A model generated the notes under the pieces. It made no database searches, had not been told where the DNA came from, and saw only the letters and a list, made by a program, of their open reading frames with translations. The position numbers and the translations under genes are program-made. Source: Bog-159 sp963756605 (lineage in GTDB: Bacteria; Acidobacteriota; Terriglobia; Bryobacterales; Bryobacteraceae). Taken from it: DNA of 64,000 bases. Where the stretch lies: NCBI GenBank assembly GCA_963756605.1, contig CAVWOT010000030.1, positions 186,001 to 250,000 of the forward strand. Reading direction: 5' to 3'. This document shows, in pieces, positions 17,237 through 25,836 of the stretch; the stretch's first letter is position 1, and the number at the start of each line of letters is the position of its first letter.

Positions 17237-18592
17237 ATGAACCGGCTGGAACCTGTTATCTGGACTAAGGGAACGTTCCTGAACCCGCAACACTTGCAGA
17301 GCCAGGATCGGTTTCTGGAGAAGACCCTACAGTTCAACTTGCAGGCGCTGGAGTTCCGCCCCTGGGGCTTTCGGCATCTGCGCATCGACCAGGCGGCGCT
17401 GGCTGCGGGCAGTCTGGTCATCTCGGAAACCGCGGGCATCTTTCCGGACGGGTTGCTATTCGATATACCGGAATCCGACCCGGCGCCCCCCGCCAAGCCG
17501 CTCGCCGATCATTTCGATGCGGAAACACAGATTGTGGACGTTTACCTTGCCATCCCGAGTTACCGGGAGCGTGGTTTCAACGTAGCCAGCGCGCGCCGGG
17601 AAGCCGAAACCCGCTATCGGGCCGAGGTCGAGATGATCCGCGATGAGAACACCGGACAGTCGGAAAAACCGGTGTTAGTAGCGCGCAAGAACCTGCGATT
17701 AGCCGTTGAGACGGAGAACCGCGAAGGCAGTTCCACCTTGCGCGTGGCGCGAGTGCGCAAGACCGCAGCCGGTCTGCTCCAACTGGACCCCCGCTTCGTC
17801 CCTCCGCTGCTGGATTTCGAGGCCAGCGATTATTTGGTTAGCATCGCACGGCGCCTGGTGGAGATCCTCTCTGCCAAGAGCAGCGAACTGGCGGGCGCCC
17901 GCCGCCAAAAGAATCAGAGCCTGGCCGACTTCACATCCTCCGATATTCCGCGTTTCTGGCTGTTGTACACGGTCAACGCCGCCCTGCCGGTTTTCCGGCA
18001 CCTCTTTGAAACGCGCAAGGGCCACCCGGAAGCCCTCTATTCGGCCATGCTGTCGCTGGCGGGATCCCTGAGCACTTTTTCGGTGAAGATCCATCCCCGC
18101 GATCTGCCGCCTTACGATCATGACAATCTGGGTGCCTGTTTCACCGATCTGGATGAAAAGCTCAGGCTGCTGCTTGAGACGGTGGTGCCCACCAACTGTA
18201 TTTCATTGCCGCTGAAACTGGTGCAGCCCTCCATCTACGCCACCTCCATCGATAACGAGAAGTACCTGCAGCAGACGCGCCTGTACCTGGCTGTTAGCGC
18301 CGACATGAGCCAGGCTGACCTGATCGGCAAAGCGCCCCAGCTGATCAAGGTCTGTTCGATCGATGCCGTCGAACACCTGGTCCAGAGAGCCTTGCCCGGA
18401 ATGGCCCTGGCGCACGTACCAGCGCCTCCATCCGCGATTCCCATCAAGCTGAACTATCAATACTTCGGCTTGAGCCGGAGCGGCGGCTCATGGGAAGCAG
18501 TGGTGCGCGCACGCAATCTCGCGGCTTATGTGCCCGGCGACTTTCCGAACCCGCAAATGGAATTGCTGATCATACTCCCGCAGGCCGGCTAA
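17237..18592 (+). CDS. tssK: T6SS baseplate-membrane adaptor TssK, copy 1
   Basis: A 451-residue TssK (VasE), the trimeric adaptor joining the baseplate to the TssLM membrane complex. Hallmarks are VIWTKGTFLNPQHLQSQDRF at the N-terminus, FPDGLLFDIPESD, KNLRLAVETEN, WLLYTVNAALPVFRHL and the C-terminal YFGLSRSGGSWE. The frame is open upstream, but ATG 17237 gives the family start. A second, distinct TssK is encoded at 20238. Its stop lies 7 bp from the stop of the convergent GEFTR gene. Confidence 0.95.
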   Translation: MNRLEPVIWTKGTFLNPQHLQSQDRFLEKTLQFNLQALEFRPWGFRHLRIDQAALAAGSLVISETAGIFPDGLLFDIPESDPAPPAKPLADHFDAETQIVDVYLAIPSYRERGFNVASARREAETRYRAEVEMIRDENTGQSEKPVLVARKNLRLAVETENREGSSTLRVARVRKTAAGLLQLDPRFVPPLLDFEASDYLVSIARRLVEILSAKSSELAGARRQKNQSLADFTSSDIPRFWLLYTVNAALPVFRHLFETRKGHPEALYSAMLSLAGSLSTFSVKIHPRDLPPYDHDNLGACFTDLDEKLRLLLETVVPTNCISLPLKLVQPSIYATSIDNEKYLQQTRLYLAVSADMSQADLIGKAPQLIKVCSIDAVEHLVQRALPGMALAHVPAPPSAIPIKLNYQYFGLSRSGGSWEAVVRARNLAAYVPGDFPNPQMELLIILPQAG

Positions 18593-18599
18593 GACGGCA

Positions 18600-20108
18600 T
18601 CAACGCGTCAGTGCAAAGACCACGATCACAATTACCACGAGGAGAAATAATCCAGCCAGGATCAAGACCAGTGGCAAGTACGATTTATGCACCTGGGGAG
18701 CCGGCGCTGCGGGCTTTGGCGTGGGCGCTTTTGCCTGGCTCGGGGGCGAACTGGAGGCGATCATCTGCGTGAATTCACTGGGCCCCGAAACAGCTTGGGG
18801 CGGCGGCGTCGCACGCCTGGAAAAGGCACCCGTGGCCGCTCCGCCTTGCAGCATAGGCGCCTGTGGCGCGGCGGCGCCCGCTAGGCTTTCAGACGGTGTC
18901 GGCTCGGCGGCGAACATCCTGGTGAATTCGCCCGGTGGCTGAAACGCTGGTTGAAACGATCGGCTTGGGGGAGCGGCTACGGCGCCACCTGGCGGCGGAA
19001 CCGGGCGCGGGGGAGCATCCGGAAGCTGGCCCGCCTGCATCATGCGGGTGAATCCACCGGCGCTCGGAACGGGCGGAGCCGCCGGTGAGGGGCGCAGCGG
19101 CTCGGCGGCCAAGGGCGACTGCATCATCCGGGTGAACTCGCCGGGCGCGCTGGTTTGCGGAGAGGGCGGCGGAGCGGGCCGCGGTGGGGGTGGCACGACG
19201 GGACTGCTGGGTTGAGGGGCTGAAGATGTCCGCGGCGGAACTGGCGCAACTGGCGTTTGGGCAAACACCCGGGTTGCCTCGCCGAGTTCCGGCTGGGCTG
19301 GGGCCGCAGTTTCGATCTCCGCGGGCGGTGTAACAGCGGTTGGCATAGAGGCTGGCTGCGGCGCAGACGATCGCAGGATGCGGGTGAACTCTCCGGGCTG
19401 CGGCATGTCCGCCGCGGACGAGGTCCCGGACTCTGGCGGTGCAGCCGATTGCAGCATGCGCGTGAACTCGCCCGGTGCTGGCTCAGCCGGTGCGAGGGAC
19501 GGAGCTACAGCTGCGGGCGGAGGCGTCGCCGACCGCAAGAGACGCGTGAACTCTCCCGGATCAGGCTGGTCCGGGACTGCGGGCGCCTTCTGGTCCTGTT
19601 TGGGTATCGCCATTGAGGCGGTGGGCAATTCGTCCGGTGTGGGCGGGTGCGGGACTTGCTCCGGCTCCCTCACCAACTGGAAAAGCCGCGTGAATTCCCC
19701 GGGCTCCGCTGCCGGAGCGTCGGCTGCCGGCGCGCTCATTCGGGGCGCCTCGCTCAAGTGCGGAATTTTCCAGACTCCACTTCGCGCGGGGCCCGCGGCA
19801 GGAGCGGGCGGAGGCGCGGCAGACATAACCGCAGCCACCCACTCGCGCAGCTTCACTTTCGGCGTCAATACCTCGGTAACCACGTAGGGAATGCCCTCGT
19901 GATCGCCCTGGTCGAGCACGCGCTGCCGAGGTTCGGCTGGGAGCTTGTCGAGAGTTGCGAGCAATTCACGGTTCTCCTGCGTATACCCGGCCGCAAGCAG
20001 ATGCACCAGCACGTCGCAGCCCGAGGAGATTTCTCTGCCGGGCAGAGTGATTTCGCCCTCGTCGCCACCGCGCAGGGCCAGCAGTTCGTATCTGTCATGG
20101 AAAATCAT
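18600..20108 (-). CDS. tail-anchored GEFTR-repeat protein with degenerate kinase N-lobe
   Basis: A 502-residue protein that I cannot assign to a named family. Residues 1-95 resemble the N-lobe and hinge of a bacterial Ser/Thr kinase (RYELLALRGG, GCDVLVHLLA, VLDQGDHEGIPYVVTEVL, LREWV) but there is no HRD, DFG or APE motif. Residues 95-470 are Pro/Ala-rich and disordered, with about ten spaced copies of a GEFTR core followed by hydrophobic residues. Residues 478-500 are a single membrane helix near the C-terminus, followed only by ALTR, so it should be tail-anchored in the inner membrane facing the cytoplasm. ATG 20108 has AGGGAAC upstream. It lies between two tssK genes. Confidence 0.88.
   Translation of the reverse strand: MIFHDRYELLALRGGDEGEITLPGREISSGCDVLVHLLAAGYTQENRELLATLDKLPAEPRQRVLDQGDHEGIPYVVTEVLTPKVKLREWVAAVMSAAPPPAPAAGPARSGVWKIPHLSEAPRMSAPAADAPAAEPGEFTRLFQLVREPEQVPHPPTPDELPTASMAIPKQDQKAPAVPDQPDPGEFTRLLRSATPPPAAVAPSLAPAEPAPGEFTRMLQSAAPPESGTSSAADMPQPGEFTRILRSSAPQPASMPTAVTPPAEIETAAPAQPELGEATRVFAQTPVAPVPPRTSSAPQPSSPVVPPPPRPAPPPSPQTSAPGEFTRMMQSPLAAEPLRPSPAAPPVPSAGGFTRMMQAGQLPDAPPRPVPPPGGAVAAPPSRSFQPAFQPPGEFTRMFAAEPTPSESLAGAAAPQAPMLQGGAATGAFSRRATPPPQAVSGPSEFTQMIASSSPPSQAKAPTPKPAAPAPQVHKSYLPLVLILAGLFLLVVIVIVVFALTR
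18760..19705 (-). repeat. array of GEFTR short linear motifs
   Basis: About ten copies at irregular 30-60 residue spacing, in order: PGEFTRLFQ, PGEFTRLLR, PGEFTRMLQ, PGEFTRILR, LGEATRVFA, PGEFTRMMQ, AGGFTRMMQ, PGEFTRMFA, a weak TGAFSRR and PSEFTQMIA. The linkers differ, so the motif rather than the DNA is under selection. Each has one Thr at a fixed place, a possible phosphosite. Confidence 0.9.
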
Positions 20109-20237
20109 TTCCTGTTCCCTTGGCTGGCAGCGTATAGTCAGCGCCTGAACTATAATGTCACCCCGTGCGCCACAGTTCAATACCACAGGAATCGATTTAG
20201 CGCATATGATACAGTATTCGGAGCTAGTCGCCCGCCT

Positions 20238-21575
20238 ATGAAGTTTCTTTCGAGAGTGGTCTGGTCGGAGGGTATGTATCTTGGGCCGCAGCATTTTCAA
20301 GCCCAGAGCCGGTACTTCGAAGACTCCATCCAATTTGCCGTCTCGTCACTGTGGTGTCAGCCCTACGGATTGCTGGGATGCGGGCTCGACGAGGAAGCCC
20401 TACGAAACGGAACGCTGGCCCTGGTTCACGCGCGCGGAGTTTTTCCGGATGGTATGCCGTTTCTCATGCCCGATTGTGACGCTCTGCCGGCCGCCCGGCC
20501 GGTAGCCAGCTTGTTTCCTCCTACCCGCGACCGCCTGACGGTCTCGCTGGCCGTGCCGGAGCGTAAGCTGCAAGGATTGAACACCGCGCTTTCAGGCGAC
20601 GCCGATCATGCCAGATTTCTGGCCGAGACGCGCATCATTCGCGACGAGACCACTGGCGCGGACGAACGGCCCGTGCAGATTGGCCGCAAGAACATTCGCT
20701 TGCTGTTGGATCTGGAACCGGCGGATGGGCTGGTTTCGCTGCCAGTGGCCAAAGTGATGCGCGACGGCTCCGGGCACATCGTCTTCGATCCGGACTTTAT
20801 TCCGCCGTGCCTGCAGATCAGCGCCAGTGAACGGCTTATGTTGCTGCTCGGCCGGCTAGCCGAGATTCTTGAGCAGAAGAGTTCCTCGATCAGCGGAGCA
20901 CCGGCATCCCAGGGCGATTTCTCCCCGCGCGACATCGCTAATTTCTGGCTGCAGCACGCCGTCAATTCCGCGCTGGGGCCGCTGCGCCATCTCTGGATTT
21001 CCAAGCGCGGCCATCCGGAAGAGCTGTACCTGGAGCTCGCGCGCCTGGCCGGCGCCTTGTGCACGTTTGCGCTCGATTCGCATCCGCGCACGCTGCCGCT
21101 CTACGATCACGAACATCTGAGCGAGTGTTTCGAGGCCCTTGACCGCCATATCCGCGCGCACCTGGAAACCATGGTGCCCACCAACTGCGTTGCCATCCCG
21201 CTGGAAAAGATGAGCGAGTATTTCTACGAAGGCGCGGTGAGCGACACGCGGTGCCTGGGGCATGCCCGCTGGTTCCTGGGTGTCCGCAGCAATCTGGGCG
21301 AAGCCGAAGTCATCAACCGGACCTCGCAACTGGCGAAGGTTTGCTCGGCAAAGTTCGTAGGCGAACTGGTGAAGCGGGCCATTGCCGGACTGGCCCTGAC
21401 TCACCAGCCCGTGCCCCCCTCCGCCATACCGGTGAAGCTTGAAATGCAATACTTCAGCATCAATCGTTTTGGTCCATTTTGGGATAACATAGTGCAGACT
21501 CGGCGGGTGGGGATCTATATTCCCGGCGATTTGCCGGACCCGGAAGTAGAGTTGCTGGTCATCTTGGAACCGTAA
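20238..21575 (+). CDS. tssK: T6SS baseplate-membrane adaptor TssK, copy 2
   Basis: A 445-residue second TssK with WSEGMYLGPQHFQAQSRYF, FPDGMPFLMPDCD, IIRDETTGADERPVQIGRKN, WLQHAVNSALGPLRHL and C-terminal YFSINRFGPFWDNI. It is full length and clearly diverged from copy 1, so it is an old paralogue rather than a recent duplication. The frame is open upstream through the GEFTR gene, but ATG 20238 is the family start. It lies 11 bp before tssL and is probably the first gene of a tssK-L-M-BC operon. Confidence 0.95.
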   Translation: MKFLSRVVWSEGMYLGPQHFQAQSRYFEDSIQFAVSSLWCQPYGLLGCGLDEEALRNGTLALVHARGVFPDGMPFLMPDCDALPAARPVASLFPPTRDRLTVSLAVPERKLQGLNTALSGDADHARFLAETRIIRDETTGADERPVQIGRKNIRLLLDLEPADGLVSLPVAKVMRDGSGHIVFDPDFIPPCLQISASERLMLLLGRLAEILEQKSSSISGAPASQGDFSPRDIANFWLQHAVNSALGPLRHLWISKRGHPEELYLELARLAGALCTFALDSHPRTLPLYDHEHLSECFEALDRHIRAHLETMVPTNCVAIPLEKMSEYFYEGAVSDTRCLGHARWFLGVRSNLGEAEVINRTSQLAKVCSAKFVGELVKRAIAGLALTHQPVPPSAIPVKLEMQYFSINRFGPFWDNIVQTRRVGIYIPGDLPDPEVELLVILEP

Positions 21576-21586
21576 GGACTGCTACC

Positions 21587-22294
21587 ATGGCACAAATGTC
21601 TGCCGCATCGCCGACGTCCTCCCGGCCCGAGAATCTGGCCTTGATCTTCCAGGAAGTGTTTACCGCCATCGTGCGCCTGCGCGCCAACCGCCAGGCGGTG
21701 TCCGATGCGGAATCCTTCCGCCATCACATCCGCGAGGCGGTAAAAACCGCGGCTCAGGAGGCCCGCAACCGGGCCGGCTATCCGGCCGAAGATATTCGCA
21801 AAGCCACCCTGGCGGTGGTCGGCTTCCTGGATGAAACCATTTTGAATCTACAGAGCCCGCTATTCAACAACTGGCCTCGCCAGCCATTGCAGGAAGAGCT
21901 GTTCGGGACGCACATGGCAGGCGAAGTCTTCTTTCAGAACTTGCAGGAACTGTTGGGCCGCAACGATTCCGAAGATCTGGCGGATGTGCTGGAAGTACAC
22001 TATCTGTGTCTGTTGTTGGGATACGGCGGCCGGTACAGCCTGGGGAACCGCGGGGAACTGCAGTCCATCATGAGCGCGACGGCGCGCAAGATCCAACGCA
22101 TTCGGGGCGATTTTACCGGACTGTCGCCGGCTTGGGAACCGCCCGCGGAGCAGAACAAAAAGGCTCAGGACCCCTGGACGCGGCGTTTACTGTTTAGCGC
22201 GGTGGCGTGCTTCGTTCTGGCCGCGCTGTTGTTTGTTGTCTACAAACTGGTTCTCGGATCCGGGGCTTCCGGCCTGCAGACGATCATGTCATAG
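21587..22294 (+). CDS. tssL: T6SS inner-membrane protein TssL (DotU family)
   Basis: A 235-residue TssL with the cytoplasmic DotU helical domain (AVVGFLDETIL, LFNNWPRQPLQEELFG, FFQNLQELLGR, VHYLCLLLGYGGRYSLG) and one C-terminal membrane helix (LLFSAVACFVLAALLFVVYKL). There is no OmpA-like periplasmic extension, so peptidoglycan anchoring must come from another protein. It works with TssM and TssK. Confidence 0.95.
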   Translation: MAQMSAASPTSSRPENLALIFQEVFTAIVRLRANRQAVSDAESFRHHIREAVKTAAQEARNRAGYPAEDIRKATLAVVGFLDETILNLQSPLFNNWPRQPLQEELFGTHMAGEVFFQNLQELLGRNDSEDLADVLEVHYLCLLLGYGGRYSLGNRGELQSIMSATARKIQRIRGDFTGLSPAWEPPAEQNKKAQDPWTRRLLFSAVACFVLAALLFVVYKLVLGSGASGLQTIMS

Positions 22295-22376
22295 GCAAGT
22301 GTCCCGGCAGATAAGTGTGCTTTTGGAGGGAAGCCGCGCGGTATTTCATGGCAGCCCCTTCGTGGAGAATTGAGCG

Positions 22377-25300
22377 ATGCGCAAGGTTGTTCTCATCGTC
22401 GCACCCATACTGCTTGCCTATTTGCTCCTGACTTTCTTCACCGGAAATCTATTAGGACTCACCGGGACCAAGTTGTGGCTTCTGCGCGTCGCCCTGTGGC
22501 TGATCGGAATCGTGGCCGCGGCCGTGGTGACATGGTTCTTCTGGGACAAGCAAAAAAAGGAAGAGCGCGCGGCGGAGCCCAGCGAAGAAGCGCCCTCCGT
22601 GGGCGACGAAATCGCAGTGCTGCTGCGTGATGCCGAGAGGAAACTGTCGACCGCACAGCTGGCCAAAGGCGCACGGATCGGAAATTTGCCGGCCATTCTT
22701 CTGCTGGGAGAAACTTCCAGCACCAAGACCAGCACGATGATGCATTCCGGCCTGGAGGCGGAGTTGTTGGCCGGACAGGTTTATCGCGATGGCAATATTA
22801 CTTCCACTCGAAGCGCGAACGTGTGGTATTCGCACCAAACGATTTTTGTGGAAGTGGGCGGCCAGCTGCTGGACGACGAGCATTCCCGGAGCTACCTGGC
22901 GAAGCGGTTGCAACCGCGTCAACTGGGAGCGGTGGTGGGCGGCGGTGGGCAGGCGCCGCGCGCTGCACTGGTCTGCGTGGAGATCGAGCGCATCACGGCT
23001 GGGGGACAAGCTATGGCCGCCAGCGCGCGCAACCTGCGGGCCCGGTTGGGTGAGATTGCGCAATCGTTCGGCATACAGTTGCCGGTCTACGTGCTCTTCA
23101 CGAAAGTAGACCGGCTCTCGTTTTTCGCCGACTTCGTGCGCAACCTGAGCAACGACGAGGCCGCGCAGCCGCTGGGAGTAACACTGCCGCTCGCAGGGCC
23201 GGCCACGGGAATCTGGGCCGAAGAAGAAAGCAGGCGCCTGGGCGGCGTTTTCGACCAGATTTTCCGGGCCTTCTGCAATGCCCGTCCGGAACTGCTTTCG
23301 CGAGAGAACGAGGCCGAGAAGCTGCCGGGCGCTTATGAGTTTCCGCGCGAATTCAAGAAGCTCCGCGGCTCGCTGGTGCAGTTTCTGGTGGATCTCTGCC
23401 GTCCCAGCCAGTTGACCGTTGGCCCGTTTTTGCGCGGATTCTATTTCTCCGGAGTGCGCCCGGTGATCGTCCAGGAAGAAGCTCCCGATCCCCAGCCTCG
23501 CGCGCAGGAAACGCAGGGCAAAGCGGACGCCCGCGAAGCCACGGCTATGTTCCGCGTGCAGGGCGGCGGTGGCCAGTCTGCGTCCGCAGCGCCGCGGCGC
23601 GTGGCGGTTTCCCGCAAAGTTCCACAGTGGATGTTTCTCACGCAGTTCTTCAACCGCGTACTGCTGGCTGACCGGGTGGCCATGGGGGCCAGTGGATCGA
23701 GCGCCAAGACTGATCTGCTGCGCCGCATCCTGCTGGTCGCCGCCGCGGTGCTCTGCCTCGTTTTCTGCGTCGGATTTACAGCCTCGTTTTTTCTGAACCG
23801 CGGGTTGGAGGGACGGGTCCACGAAGAACTCCAGGGCACCATCACGCCGCCCGCCGCGGCGAATCTGGCCCCCGTGGATTCACTCCGCAGTCTGGAAGCC
23901 TTGCGGCAATCGCTGGAGACTTTGACCAACTACAACCGCGAAGGCGCACCGCTGCGGTATCGCTGGGGCCTATACGTGGGCAATGACTTATATCCGGACG
24001 TCCGCCGACTTTACTTCACCCGGTTCAAAACGCTGCTCTTCGGCCAAACGCAGAACAGCCTGGCAGCGTTCCTGAGCGGCCTCCCGGCGGCACCAGGGCC
24101 TGCCACGCCTGCCTACGACCAGGCGTACGACTCGCTCAAAGCCTACCTGATTACTACCTCGAACCACGACAAGAGCACCCAGAAGTTCCTGTCGCCGTTG
24201 CTGTTGAGAACCTGGAGCGCCAACGTTACCGTGGATCCGGAGCGCCTGCAACTGGCGCAAAAACAGTTCGATTTTTACAGCGATGAACTCAGGCTCGAGA
24301 ACCCATTTTCCCAGCAGAACGACCCGGCCGCCGTGCTCAAGGCGCGCACCTACCTGAAACAGTTTGGAGATCTGGACCGCGTCTATCAGGCCATGAAGGC
24401 GGGCGCTCCCCAAGCCACGATTAACTTCAACCGCCAGGTTAACGGATCGAAGGACTTTGTAGTGGATAACTACGATGTGGCCGGACCATTTACGAAAGAC
24501 GGATGGAAATTCATGAGCGACGCCATCAGGAATCCAAGCCGGTATGTGCACGGAGAACAGTGGGTATTGGGCGACCAGGGCGCGGTCAATGCGGACCCCC
24601 ACGAGCTGATCAAGCCTCTGCTCAACCGTTATGAGGCGGACTACATCAGTGCATGGCAGACGTACTTGAGGAAGGCCAGCGTCGTCAAATACAAAGACCT
24701 CAAGGACGCCTCGGACAAGCTGAACCAGCTTTCCGGAGGTCAATCTCACCTGTTGGCTTTGTTTGCGGTAGCTGCGCAGAATATTCCGTGGGACGACCCA
24801 GTGATTTCGAAGGTGCTGCAACCCGTCGAATACGTAGAACCGCCCGGAAACGACCGCTACACCAATAACCAGAACAACGCCTACGTCGCTGCACTCGGCA
24901 AGTTGCAAACCGATGTGGATGCGGTCGTCAACTCACCGGCGGGCACCGACAGCCCGGCGGCCAACCAGGCCATCAGCGACGCCCGGGAAGCGAAGATCAC
25001 CACCAACCAGCTTGCCACGATCAACTTCAATCCGGATCCGGAGCGGCTGGTGCAAAACCTGATGTTGGAGCCTATCATCGACCTGGAAGCCAAGCTGCGA
25101 GGAGTGGGCGCGGACGAGTTGAATGCCGGTGGCAAGGGGCTGTGCGGACAGTTCCGCGCGGTGCTCAACAAGTATCCGTTTAACCCGGCGAGTAAGCTGG
25201 ACGCCACCGTGGAGGAAGTAGGCTCTATTCTGAAGAAACCCGACGGCGCGCTGTGGAAATTCTATGACGACAGCCTGAAAAAGTTCCTGGCCAAACAGGG

Positions 25301-25832
25301 CAGCCAGTACGTACCCGTGCCGGGTGGCAACGTCACGTTAAGCCCGCGCTTTGTCGATTTCTTCAACCAGGCCGCCGCATTCTCCGATTTCCTTTATGCG
25401 GGTGGCGCATCAGATCCGCATTTTACCTATTCGCTCAAGCCGGTCCCGACAGATGGTATCGGAAAAATTGGCCTCGAGATCGACGGGCAGAAGTTGGATT
25501 TCAACGGCGGTACGCCGGCCGCCAAACAGTTCACCTGGCAGGCCGGCGGGACCCATGGGGCTAAGGGAACTTGGGGAACGGATAGCGCCAGTTTTAACGA
25601 ACAACAGGGAATTTGGGCCATATTCCGGCTCTTCGGCGACGCCGACAAAAGTCCGGCATCCGGCGGCGGATTCTACGATTGGATCATACGCCAGGGCAAA
25701 GCTGGCACTCCTTCGATGATCAATGGAAAACCGCTCACGGTGCGGTTGGAACTGGACATGCCCGGACCTCCCGTCTTTCAGAAAGGCTTCTTTTCACGTT
25801 TGGGCTGCGTCGCGGAGGTGGCTAAGCCGTAA
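22377..25832 (+). CDS. tssM: T6SS inner-membrane protein TssM (IcmF/VasK)
   Basis: An 1151-residue TssM, the core of the membrane complex. Two N-terminal helices (about 5-20 and 30-55), a cytoplasmic NTPase-like domain and a third helix (about 445-470) precede the long periplasmic region with IcmF-related and C-terminal beta domains. The P-loop reads GETSSTKTS (111-119), so the Gly before the Lys is Thr; the Lys is kept. An Arg/Ala-rich insert at about 380-405 is unusual. Length is normal. It lies 4 nt before the next gene. No TssJ lipoprotein partner was found nearby. Confidence 0.95.
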   Translation: MRKVVLIVAPILLAYLLLTFFTGNLLGLTGTKLWLLRVALWLIGIVAAAVVTWFFWDKQKKEERAAEPSEEAPSVGDEIAVLLRDAERKLSTAQLAKGARIGNLPAILLLGETSSTKTSTMMHSGLEAELLAGQVYRDGNITSTRSANVWYSHQTIFVEVGGQLLDDEHSRSYLAKRLQPRQLGAVVGGGGQAPRAALVCVEIERITAGGQAMAASARNLRARLGEIAQSFGIQLPVYVLFTKVDRLSFFADFVRNLSNDEAAQPLGVTLPLAGPATGIWAEEESRRLGGVFDQIFRAFCNARPELLSRENEAEKLPGAYEFPREFKKLRGSLVQFLVDLCRPSQLTVGPFLRGFYFSGVRPVIVQEEAPDPQPRAQETQGKADAREATAMFRVQGGGGQSASAAPRRVAVSRKVPQWMFLTQFFNRVLLADRVAMGASGSSAKTDLLRRILLVAAAVLCLVFCVGFTASFFLNRGLEGRVHEELQGTITPPAAANLAPVDSLRSLEALRQSLETLTNYNREGAPLRYRWGLYVGNDLYPDVRRLYFTRFKTLLFGQTQNSLAAFLSGLPAAPGPATPAYDQAYDSLKAYLITTSNHDKSTQKFLSPLLLRTWSANVTVDPERLQLAQKQFDFYSDELRLENPFSQQNDPAAVLKARTYLKQFGDLDRVYQAMKAGAPQATINFNRQVNGSKDFVVDNYDVAGPFTKDGWKFMSDAIRNPSRYVHGEQWVLGDQGAVNADPHELIKPLLNRYEADYISAWQTYLRKASVVKYKDLKDASDKLNQLSGGQSHLLALFAVAAQNIPWDDPVISKVLQPVEYVEPPGNDRYTNNQNNAYVAALGKLQTDVDAVVNSPAGTDSPAANQAISDAREAKITTNQLATINFNPDPERLVQNLMLEPIIDLEAKLRGVGADELNAGGKGLCGQFRAVLNKYPFNPASKLDATVEEVGSILKKPDGALWKFYDDSLKKFLAKQGSQYVPVPGGNVTLSPRFVDFFNQAAAFSDFLYAGGASDPHFTYSLKPVPTDGIGKIGLEIDGQKLDFNGGTPAAKQFTWQAGGTHGAKGTWGTDSASFNEQQGIWAIFRLFGDADKSPASGGGFYDWIIRQGKAGTPSMINGKPLTVRLELDMPGPPVFQKGFFSRLGCVAEVAKP

Positions 25833-25836
25833 GCCC

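Noticed and set aside
22452..23822. 456-codon minus-strand frame inside tssM
   Set aside because: Antisense shadow of TssM with no motif.
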